This document shows, in pieces, positions 57,665 through 64,000 of a stretch of 64,000 nucleotides of DNA. The translations under genes and the position numbers were made by a program. Below the pieces are notes generated by a model. It had not been told where the DNA came from and did no database searches. It saw nothing but the letters and a program-made list of their open reading frames with translations. The DNA comes from Actinoplanes italicus (GTDB taxonomy: Bacteria; Actinomycetota; Actinomycetes; Mycobacteriales; Micromonosporaceae). The DNA lies in contig NZ_PVMZ01000032.1 of assembly GCF_003001815.1 (NCBI RefSeq), positions 1 to 64,000 on the forward strand. Reading direction: 5' to 3'. The first letter of the stretch is position 1. Every line of letters begins with the position of its first letter.

Positions 57665-58270
57665 ATGGGAGAACCAGCAACGCCGATTCGCCGCCGGATC
57701 GAACTCACGGTCGCTGAGGCTCGCCTGCGGTTCCAGCAACTGGTCCGGGTGACCGGGCTGACCGGGCAGGTCACCGTCCTGGTCGACAACGGCCGGCCGA
57801 TCGCCGCGATCGTGCCCGCATCCGACGTGATCGACAATCGTCGCGCGGCACCGGGAGATCCATCCGCGTCTACTGTTCCCGCCATTCCCCTCCACCGCCC
57901 CGATTCTGTTTCCCCCGCTTCTCCACCTACTTCCGCTTCTTCTCCTCCTTCCGTGAATCCCGCTTTCGGCCGCCGTCCCCGTCCCGGCGTGCCGGTCCCT
58001 CCAGCAGGCCCGTCACCGTCCGTCCCACCCGGCCCTTCGCCGGCCGCCGCCTCACCCACCGGCCCCTCGTCGGTGAGTGCCGAAGGCTGGATGCGGCGGA
58101 TCGAGAAAGTCCGGGAGGACGTCCGGCGGCAGCATGCCCAGCGGATCGGCGAGCTGTCCCAGGCTCTGGACGAGGCCTGGCGGATGCTCGACGCCGTCCG
58201 GCCACCGGGCACCGACCGGGCCGCCGACACCCTGCGTGCCACGCACGCCGACCTGCGAAAGGCCCGGTGA
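57665..58270 (+). CDS. Phd/YefM-like fold protein with Pro/Ser linker and coiled-coil tail
   Basis: This is a 201-residue protein from ATG 57665. Residues 12-60 match the Phd/YefM antitoxin dimerisation fold (LTVAEARLRFQQLVRVTGLT, VTVLVDNGRPIAAIVPASDV). Residues 60-135 are a Pro/Ser/Ala-rich disordered linker. Residues 140-200 are helical and charged (WMRRIEKVREDVRRQHAQRI, GELSQALDEAWRMLDAVRPP). No toxin gene lies beside it. It therefore looks like an antitoxin-type DNA-binding head reused in a different regulator. The DNA around 57880-58080 is unusually rich in pyrimidine tracts. Confidence 0.65.
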   Translation: MGEPATPIRRRIELTVAEARLRFQQLVRVTGLTGQVTVLVDNGRPIAAIVPASDVIDNRRAAPGDPSASTVPAIPLHRPDSVSPASPPTSASSPPSVNPAFGRRPRPGVPVPPAGPSPSVPPGPSPAAASPTGPSSVSAEGWMRRIEKVREDVRRQHAQRIGELSQALDEAWRMLDAVRPPGTDRAADTLRATHADLRKAR

Positions 58271-58313
58271 TCAATCACGACTTGGCCGATAGGAGCGGGG
58301 TTAAGATCGGACG

Positions 58314-59357
58314 ATGGCTCGACCGCTCGACCTCTTCGTCCCGGGAGTCGTCTACCTCGACGTGATCTTCACCGGCCTCCGCGAGCTGCCCGCACCCGGC
58401 GCGGAGGTGTGGGCGAGCGGCATGGGTTCCTGCCCCGGCGGTGTCGCGAACCTGGCGGTCGCCGCGAGCAGGCTCGGCCTGCACACCGGTCTGGGCACCG
58501 CGCTGAGCAGCGACGCCTACGGCGAGTTCTGCCATCGGGTGCTCAGCAATCAGGAGGGCATCGACATGTCCGCCTCGCGCCGGGTAGACGACTGGCACTC
58601 TCCGGTGACGGTCTCCCTGGCGTACGACCGCGACCGCAGCATGATCACTCACGGCCATCCACTGCCCACCGACTCCGACGGCCTGGTCAACGGCCTGCCA
58701 CCGGCCCGCAGCGCCGCGGTGAGCCTGGCACCCGAGGGCATGGGCTGGGTGCGGCGGGCCCGAGCCGGCGGCACGATGGTCTTCGCCGACGTCGGCTGGG
58801 ACGAGACCGACCAGTGGTCCTGCGACGTTCTCGGCGTCCTCGCCGACTGCCATGCCTTCCTGCCGAACGCGGTGGAGGCTATGCGTTACACCCGCACCGA
58901 CGAGCCCCGCCAGGCGCTGGAGAAGCTGTCCGGCCTGGTCCCGGTGGTCGTTGTCACCGACGGCGCCGACGGTGCCCTGGCCGTCGACGGCACCACCGGC
59001 GAGGTGGCGACCATGCCCGGCGTGCCGGTCGAGGCCCTGGACCCCACCGGTGCCGGTGACGTCTTCACCGCGGGTTTCATAACCGGCACCCTGGGCGGCT
59101 GGCCCCTGGCCGACCGCCTGGCGTTCGCCACCCTGGTGGGAGCCCTCTCGGTCCAGCACTTCGGCGGCTCCCTGTCGGCACCCGGCTGGGGCGACATAGC
59201 CGACTGGTGGCACACCACCCGCCACACTCCCGGAAACGCCGGCCTGATCACCCGCTTCGGCTTCCTCGACGACGTGATCCCACCCGGCCGGCGCAACGCC
59301 GTCCACCGAGCCACCGCGACGATCGCCCGCCTCTCCGACGCCCAGCCCGACAGCTGA
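58314..59357 (+). CDS. PfkB-family sugar kinase
   Basis: This 347-residue ribokinase-like enzyme starts at ATG 58314. The N-terminal substrate lobe has GSCPGGVANLAVAASRLGLH (signature 1) near residue 38. The C-terminal ATP lobe has VVVVTDGADGALAV and DPTGAGDVFTAGFITG (signature 2, catalytic Asp and anion hole) near residue 240. It phosphorylates a sugar or nucleoside, but the substrate cannot be read from sequence. The GH4 enzyme encoded next acts on phosphorylated glycosides, so a role in glycoside use is plausible. Strong inverted repeats separate the two genes. Confidence 0.9.
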   Translation: MARPLDLFVPGVVYLDVIFTGLRELPAPGAEVWASGMGSCPGGVANLAVAASRLGLHTGLGTALSSDAYGEFCHRVLSNQEGIDMSASRRVDDWHSPVTVSLAYDRDRSMITHGHPLPTDSDGLVNGLPPARSAAVSLAPEGMGWVRRARAGGTMVFADVGWDETDQWSCDVLGVLADCHAFLPNAVEAMRYTRTDEPRQALEKLSGLVPVVVVTDGADGALAVDGTTGEVATMPGVPVEALDPTGAGDVFTAGFITGTLGGWPLADRLAFATLVGALSVQHFGGSLSAPGWGDIADWWHTTRHTPGNAGLITRFGFLDDVIPPGRRNAVHRATATIARLSDAQPDS

Positions 59358-59382
59358 CCCGCCCGGAAATGCCCCATACTCG

Positions 59383-59481
59383 CCCGGCTGTGTCCTTCCG
59401 CCGCCTCAGGACAGCCGGGGTTGGTGGCCGGGTCTCACCGTTGTCTCAGGGTGGCCGAGACGACGGTGAGACACAGCCGGG
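59383..59481 (+). promoter_or_regulatory. Nested, mutually exclusive stem-loops before the GH4 gene
   Basis: CCCGGCTGTGTCCT (59383-59396) can pair with AGGACAGCCGGG (59408-59419, 2-nt bulge) or with GACACAGCCGGG (59470-59481). A second hairpin, GTCTCACCGTTGTCTC (59432-59447) with 59457-59472 around a 9-nt loop, overlaps the distal partner by 3 nt. It may be two terminators after pfkB or an attenuator of the GH4 gene 60 bp further on. Confidence 0.55.
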
Positions 59482-59541
59482 AAGATCGGTTCGCGGTGAG
59501 CGGGGCTGGGGGTGCGGTGAAGTGAACTGGCTGGAGATGGG

Positions 59542-61011
59542 ATGCGACTGACGATTCTGGGTGGCGGCGGCTTCCGGGTGCCGCTGGTGCATCGGGCGCT
59601 GCTGGCCGACCGGCGGCGTACCGGGATCACCGAGCTCGTCCTGTACGACGTCGACAGGGTTCGCCTCGACGCGATCGGGCGGGTGCTCGCCGCACAGGGC
59701 CGGGACGTTCCGGACGCGCCCGCGCTGGTCACCACCACCGACCTCGACGAGGCGGTCACCGGTGCGGACTTCGTGTTCTGCGCGATCCGGGTCGGCGGGC
59801 TGCGGGGCCGGGTCGTCGACGAGCGCGTGGCCCTGGAACTGGGGGTGCTCGGGCAGGAGACGGTCGGCGCGGGCGGTATCTCGTACGGTCTGCGGACCGT
59901 CCCGGAGGCGCACCGGATCGCCGGACGGATCGCCCGCCTCGCCCCCGGCGCCTGGACGATCAACTTCACGAACCCGGCGGGTCTGGTCACCGAGGCGATG
60001 GTCACCCATCTCGGCGACCGGGTCATCGGCATCTGCGACTCCCCGTCGGGCCTGGTGGACCGGGTGGTCCGGGCGATCGGAGCCGACCCGGCCTCGGTGC
60101 GCGTCGACTACGCCGGCCTCAACCACCTCGGCTGGTTGTACGGCGTCCACGCCTCCGATCGGCACACGGCGACATCCGCCGGCGGTTCGCGGGGAGAGGC
60201 CCACGTGCCGGGAGCGGCTGACCGTGGCGGAGCGGGGCCAGGGCGCCAGTGGGCGGACGGCGGGGGCACCGCGGAGGCCGTGGCCGGGCTGCTCGACGTG
60301 CTGCTCGACGATCCGGTGCGGCTCGGGTCGATCGAGGAGGGGCGGCTCTTCGGTGCCGGACGGCTCCGGGAGCTTCGTGCCGTACCCAATGAGTATCTGC
60401 ACTATTACTACGACGCCGCCGGAACCCTGGCCGCCGTGCGGGACGCGCCGCAGACGCGTGGGGAGTTCCTGCTCGGCCAGCAGCACCGCTGCTACGCCGA
60501 GATCGCCGGGCGGCCGCCCCTCGACGCCTGGTTGCGGGCGTGGCGGGAACGCGAGGCGACCTACATGGCCGAGAACCGGGAACTCGCCGGCGCCGGAGAC
60601 CGCGAGCACGACGAATCACGCCCGGCCGGGTACGAGGGTGTGGCCCTGGCGGTCATGCGGGCTCTCGCACACCACGAGCCGGCCACCCTGATCCTCAACG
60701 TCCGCAACCGCGGCACGCTCGGCGTCCTCGACGATGACGCGGTCGTCGAGGTGCCCTGCACGGTCGACGGCAACGGTGCCGTCCCGCAACGGGTCGCCCC
60801 GTTGCCCGCGCACGGCGTCGAGCTGGTCCGGGCGGTCAAGTCGGCCGAGCGGCACGTCCTGGAAGCGGCCGGATCCGGGTCGCGGTCAGCGGCGATCCGT
60901 GCGATGGCCGCTCATCCGCTGGTCGGGCCGGAGGTCGCCACCCGGCTGCTCGACGCCTACCGCGCCGAGTTCCCCGAGCTCGGCTACCTGCGACCGGACA
61001 CGCTCGTGTAG
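59542..61011 (+). CDS. GH4 family 6-phospho-beta-glucosidase-like enzyme
   Basis: This 489-residue NAD+- and Mn2+-dependent glycosidase has the N-terminal dinucleotide-binding loop LTILGGGGFRVPLVHRAL. GQETVGAGGISYGLRTVPEA is near residue 110 and NFTNPAGLVTEAM near residue 150. The metal ligand Cys lies in GICDSPSGLVDRV near residue 160, and GLNHLGWLYGV is near residue 190. A Gly/Arg-rich insert of about 30 residues follows at about 205-235 (HTATSAGGSRGEAHVPGA), where family members usually have a short loop. It probably hydrolyses 6-phospho-beta-glucosides by the redox-elimination mechanism. ATG 59542 follows CTGGAGATGG. Confidence 0.9.
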   Translation: MRLTILGGGGFRVPLVHRALLADRRRTGITELVLYDVDRVRLDAIGRVLAAQGRDVPDAPALVTTTDLDEAVTGADFVFCAIRVGGLRGRVVDERVALELGVLGQETVGAGGISYGLRTVPEAHRIAGRIARLAPGAWTINFTNPAGLVTEAMVTHLGDRVIGICDSPSGLVDRVVRAIGADPASVRVDYAGLNHLGWLYGVHASDRHTATSAGGSRGEAHVPGAADRGGAGPGRQWADGGGTAEAVAGLLDVLLDDPVRLGSIEEGRLFGAGRLRELRAVPNEYLHYYYDAAGTLAAVRDAPQTRGEFLLGQQHRCYAEIAGRPPLDAWLRAWREREATYMAENRELAGAGDREHDESRPAGYEGVALAVMRALAHHEPATLILNVRNRGTLGVLDDDAVVEVPCTVDGNGAVPQRVAPLPAHGVELVRAVKSAERHVLEAAGSGSRSAAIRAMAAHPLVGPEVATRLLDAYRAEFPELGYLRPDTLV

Positions 61012-61061
61012 GCAGCCTCGACGAGCTCCGGACCGGAAGATCGCCGCGAAGTGGCCAGGCC

Positions 61062-61370
61062 TCACTCGGGTGGGAGGCCCAGGCCGCCCAGAACGGTGAT
61101 CTCGCGGCTGGTGAACTCGCCGGTCAGCAGTGGCATGGCCTCGGCGATCGCGGCTCGCGTCTCGGGTAGTCGCAGGGAGGCGTCGTGGGCCTCCCTGGTG
61201 TCCCACACCTCGTTCACCCAGATGGTCTGCTCGTCGTCGTCGGACACCCCGATCACGTAGTGGTGACAGCCCGCGGTGCTGAGACCCTCGGCGGATCGCA
61301 GCAGCAGTTTCACCACCTGGTCACGCTGACCGGGCTTGGCCTTCATGGAGCCGAAGTAGCCGTACCGCAT
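61062..61370 (-). CDS. Antibiotic biosynthesis monooxygenase (ABM) domain protein
   Basis: This 102-residue ferredoxin-like fold protein reads RYGYFGSMKAKPGQRDQVVK, then CHHYVIGVSDDDEQTIWVNE and VWDTREAHDASLRLPETRAA. It starts at ATG 61370 with GAGGAGGAGAAG upstream. The frame extends 15 codons further but only past the ribosome site. Members are small dimeric monooxygenases or quinone/heme-related enzymes. The substrate here is unknown. It stands alone between GH4 and the desaturase gene. Confidence 0.87.
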   Translation of the reverse strand: MRYGYFGSMKAKPGQRDQVVKLLLRSAEGLSTAGCHHYVIGVSDDDEQTIWVNEVWDTREAHDASLRLPETRAAIAEAMPLLTGEFTSREITVLGGLGLPPE

Positions 61371-61485
61371 AAGTCTTCTCCTCCTCGCCCTCACCATGCC
61401 AGCCGGGTACGACAAGTTTCCGCGGGAACGCCGATGCCCGGCCGCGAAAGGCGGCCGGGCATCGGCGATGAGAAGCGGTGGAGGG

Positions 61486-62664
61486 TCAGGCGGCGACTTC
61501 GGCCGGCTTGCGGGGCGGGACCGCGTGGTCGATCGGGCGGGCCGGCTTGCGGTTCGGGAAGGCGAGGCGGAACACCTTGGCCCACGCCGACGCGACCTGC
61601 ACGACGAACGGGCCGGTGACGTACTTGAGCTCGTACTTCTCGAACAGCGCCCGGACCTTCGGCGCGATCTCCGCGTAGCGGCTGGCCGGCAGGTCGGGGA
61701 AGAGGTGGTGCTCGATCTGGTGCGAGAGGTTGCCGGTCATGATGTGCATCAGCTTGCTGCCGGAGATGTTGGCCGAGCCGAGCATCTGGCGCAGGTACCA
61801 CTCGCCGCGGGTCTCGCCCGTGATCGACGTACGCTCGAAGGTCTCGACGCCGTTCGGGAAGTGGCCGCACATGATCACCGAGTGGCTCCACAGGTTGCGG
61901 ACCACGTTGGCGACCACGTTCGCGCCCAGGGTGCCGAGGAACGCGCCGAACGGGTTGCCGAAGGCCAGGCCGACCGGCACGGACAGGGCCGGGTGCGCCA
62001 CGTAGTCCTTCAGCATCTGGTTGCGGATCTTACGGCCGACCTGACGCAGGCGGGCCCGGAAGTCGGGGTTGTTGCGGCGCCTCTTGCTGGAGAGGTTCCG
62101 GCCGAGCTCCAGGTCGTATGCCGCGATGCCGTACTCGAAGAGGCACGCGTTGACGAAGTTGTAGAGCGGCTGGCCGAGGTGCGCGGGCGCCCACTTCTGC
62201 TGCTCGTCGACGCGCATGATGCCGTAGCCGAGGTCGTTGTCCCGGCCGATCACGTTGGTGTACTTGTGGTGCAGCTCGTTGTGCGAGTGCTTCCACTGCT
62301 CGGCCGGCGCCGCGAAGTCCCACTCCCAGGTGGTCGAGTGGATCTTCGGGTCGCGCATGAAGTCGTACTGCCCGTGCAGGATGTTGTGGCCGATCTCCAT
62401 GTTCTCCAGGATCTTGGAGATGGAGAGGCCGATCGTGCCGAGGATCCAGGCGGGCGGGAAGACCGAGAAGAGCAGGACGGCACGGCTGCCGACCTCGAGC
62501 CGTCGCTGCACGGCGATCATGCGCCGGATGTACTTCGCGTCCTTCTCGCCGCGGACGGCGAGGAACTCGTCCCGGATGGCGTCGAGCTCACGACCGATCT
62601 GCTCGATGTCCTCCGGGGAGAGGTGGGCGATCGGGTTGACTTCCTTGCGCTGCAGCGTCGTCAC
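61486..62664 (-). CDS. Membrane acyl-CoA/fatty acid desaturase (DesA3-like)
   Basis: This 392-residue di-iron desaturase has the three histidine boxes: GHNILHGQYDF (H-x3-H) near residue 92, HSHNELHHKYTN (H-x2-HH) near residue 128 and HQIEHHLFPDLP (H-x2-HH) near residue 312. Two pairs of membrane helices surround them. The architecture matches the mycobacterial delta-9 stearoyl-CoA desaturase DesA3. It would introduce double bonds into membrane fatty acids at the cytoplasmic face. The electron donor is encoded immediately upstream (39-bp gap) on the same strand. Confidence 0.93.
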   Translation of the reverse strand: MTTLQRKEVNPIAHLSPEDIEQIGRELDAIRDEFLAVRGEKDAKYIRRMIAVQRRLEVGSRAVLLFSVFPPAWILGTIGLSISKILENMEIGHNILHGQYDFMRDPKIHSTTWEWDFAAPAEQWKHSHNELHHKYTNVIGRDNDLGYGIMRVDEQQKWAPAHLGQPLYNFVNACLFEYGIAAYDLELGRNLSSKRRRNNPDFRARLRQVGRKIRNQMLKDYVAHPALSVPVGLAFGNPFGAFLGTLGANVVANVVRNLWSHSVIMCGHFPNGVETFERTSITGETRGEWYLRQMLGSANISGSKLMHIMTGNLSHQIEHHLFPDLPASRYAEIAPKVRALFEKYELKYVTGPFVVQVASAWAKVFRLAFPNRKPARPIDHAVPPRKPAEVAA

Positions 62665-62703
62665 GGAACTTCACTTCCTTGTCACAGAAATACGGAAGGG
62701 GTT

Positions 62704-63780
62704 TCAGGCGTCCAGACGGCACGGCCCGGCGGCGGCCGAGATGCAGGTCTGGATGAGGATCTTGTCGCCGTCCACTTCGGAGGCGGTGGTGATGGTGCCG
62801 TCGCGCATGTCGCGGACGATGCCCTCGCGCATGGGAAGCACGCACTTGTAGCAGATGCCCATCCGGCAGCCGGACGGCATGAGCTGACCGGCCGCCTCGC
62901 CGGCCGCCAGGATCGACGTGCCACCGGGGGCCTCGACGACCTGGCCGGACTTCTCGAAGGTGACCGTGCCGCCGTCGCCGGCGACCAGCACGGTGGGCCG
63001 GAAACGCTCGACGTGCAGGCGCTCGGCGGCACCGGCGTCGGCCCAGTGCTCCTGCAGGTCGTCGAGGAGGTCGCCGGGCCCGCACGCCCAGGTCTCCCGC
63101 TCGAACAGGTCGGGCACCAGGTCGGCGAGCTCGGCCGGCTTGAGACGTCCGTCGGAGCGGGTGTGCCGCTCGATCAGCCGGATCCGGCCCTGCGCGGCCA
63201 GGTCACGCAGCTCGGCGCCGAACACGACGTCCGCCGCGGTCCGCGCGGAGTGCACGACGATCACGTCGTCCAGCTCGTGCAGCGCGCTGCGCAGCATGCC
63301 CATCACCGGGGTGATGCCGCTGCCCGCGGTCACGAACAGCGCCTTGGCCGGACGCGACTCGGGGAGCAGGAAGTCACCGGTCGGCAGGTCGAGATGGACC
63401 AACATGCCCTTACGGGCGTTCTTGAGCAGGTACGAGGAGACGGTCCCGTTCTCGACGGCGTTGACCGTGACGGTGAACCTGCCATCGGACCGGTCGGCCG
63501 CGCTGCTCACCGAGTAGGCACGCCACAGGCGTACGCCGTCGACGTCCACGCCGAGCCGGATGTACTGGCCCGGCTGATGCGGCTCCCAGCCACGCCCGGG
63601 GCGCAGCTCGAGGGTGACCGCGTTGTCGGTCTCGGGGCGCACCGCGTCGATCCGGGCGCGCAGGACGGTCGGGTTGCGCAGGGGCGCGATCACGTCGAGG
63701 TAGTCGGCCGGCACCACCGGGGTGGTGATCAGCTCGACCACCCGCCACGCACCGTCGCGCAAAGTCCGTGTAACTGCCAC
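62704..63780 (-). CDS. Flavin/2Fe-2S oxidoreductase partner of the desaturase
   Basis: This 358-residue electron-transfer protein is taken from GTG 63780, which has AGGAGG upstream. The frame is open further but without a site. The FAD-binding RAYSVSSAADRSDG is near residue 115, NAD(P)-binding FVTAGSGITPVMGMLRSAL near residue 172 and WACGPGDLLDDLQ near residue 240. A C-terminal plant-type ferredoxin domain has Cys-x4-Cys-x2-Cys (GCRMGICYKCVLP) near residue 312 and the last Cys in LIQTCIS. It is homologous in layout to mycobacterial Rv3230c, which reduces DesA3. Confidence 0.93.
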   Translation of the reverse strand: MAVTRTLRDGAWRVVELITTPVVPADYLDVIAPLRNPTVLRARIDAVRPETDNAVTLELRPGRGWEPHQPGQYIRLGVDVDGVRLWRAYSVSSAADRSDGRFTVTVNAVENGTVSSYLLKNARKGMLVHLDLPTGDFLLPESRPAKALFVTAGSGITPVMGMLRSALHELDDVIVVHSARTAADVVFGAELRDLAAQGRIRLIERHTRSDGRLKPAELADLVPDLFERETWACGPGDLLDDLQEHWADAGAAERLHVERFRPTVLVAGDGGTVTFEKSGQVVEAPGGTSILAAGEAAGQLMPSGCRMGICYKCVLPMREGIVRDMRDGTITTASEVDGDKILIQTCISAAAGPCRLDA

Positions 63781-63944
63781 GTGACCAAGCCTCCTGCCTG
63801 CGAAAGGCAAAGTCCTGACCAGGAAAAGTGAATCGGACGCCGCATAATTGTTCGCAGGGGACAAAGATGGCCACCGGGGGTGGGCCGTATCGTCCCTGAT
63901 GTCGTGATCAGGCCATCACGGCCGGACGGAATGTGAGGGATCGC

Positions 63945-64000
63945 GTGAAACAGCCGCTGCGCGATGTCAGGTCCTATCGCCTGCCGACGGAGGTGATCGA
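63945..64000 (+). CDS. Start of a divergent gene, cut by the window edge
   Basis: GTG 63945 behind GAGGGA opens VKQPLRDVRSYRLPTEVI and runs off the window. It is divergent from the desaturase reductase gene across about 165 bp. Only 18 residues are visible, too few to name a family. A regulator of the desaturase pair would fit the position. Confidence 0.5.
   Translation, partial: MKQPLRDVRSYRLPTEVI

Overview
This is a high-GC chromosomal segment from an actinomycete, most likely Micromonosporaceae and Actinoplanes-like. That placement rests on the codon pattern, GTG/TTG starts, many ATGA/GTGA gene overlaps, BTAD and LacI regulators and a MMPL transporter. No rRNA, tRNA, CRISPR array, insertion sequence or prophage was seen.

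Layout. 0-4.2 kb: a 5'-truncated phytase-like gene, a multi-pass membrane protein, a PstS-like lipoprotein, then about 0.85 kb of non-coding DNA holding a 41-bp palindromic repeat array. 4.2-13.6 kb: an L-arabinose locus (araD, LacI regulator, ribose/galactofuranose-type ABC importer with two permeases, araA) without araB. 13.7-18 kb: a small cluster that looks like a disulfide-rich peptide export system: S26 signal peptidase, a remnant of a MauE/DoxX-type protein, a MauD/TlpA-like thioredoxin, an ABC exporter, a BTAD regulator and an 8-cysteine peptide. 18-26.6 kb: LamG-fold secreted protein, DivIVA-like coiled-coil protein, amidohydrolase, a degenerate helicase-like ATPase with a winged-helix partner, TetR and MMPL exporter. 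26.7-35.9 kb: a beta-1,4-galactan locus: two GH53 galactanases, LacI regulator, two ABC permeases and a binding protein, divergent from a GH35 beta-galactosidase.

35.9-37.5 kb: a second array of the same 41-bp repeat followed by a gene graveyard (AMP-ligase fragment, lysine 2,3-aminomutase fragment, broken YefM antitoxin and YoeB stub). 37.6-44.2 kb: TAXI-type TRAP transporter, I36-type inhibitor-like peptide, a lipoprotein, a ferric-reductase-like flavoprotein and an SRPBCC protein. 44.2-49.8 kb: a NarL-type two-component system divergent from a lipoprotein and a MacAB-like exporter. 49.8-52.4 kb: a sulfonate/nitrate-type ABC importer. 52.4-58.3 kb: PARG-type hydrolase, membrane protein, hemerythrin protein, chemoreceptor, GAF protein, mycothiol-linked MDMPI/DinB-like protein and a Phd-like fold protein. 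58.3-61 kb: PfkB kinase and GH4 glycosidase. 61-64 kb: ABM monooxygenase-like protein, a DesA3-like acyl-CoA desaturase and its flavin/2Fe-2S reductase, and the start of a divergent gene.

The arabinose and galactan loci together fit use of plant arabinogalactan: secreted GH53 enzymes release galacto-oligosaccharides, the importer brings them in, intracellular GH35 cleaves them, and the arabinose importer, AraA and AraD handle the side-chain sugar. The most unusual items are the disulfide-rich peptide cluster, the 41-bp/20-bp periodic repeat family and the composite pseudogene block next to its second array.
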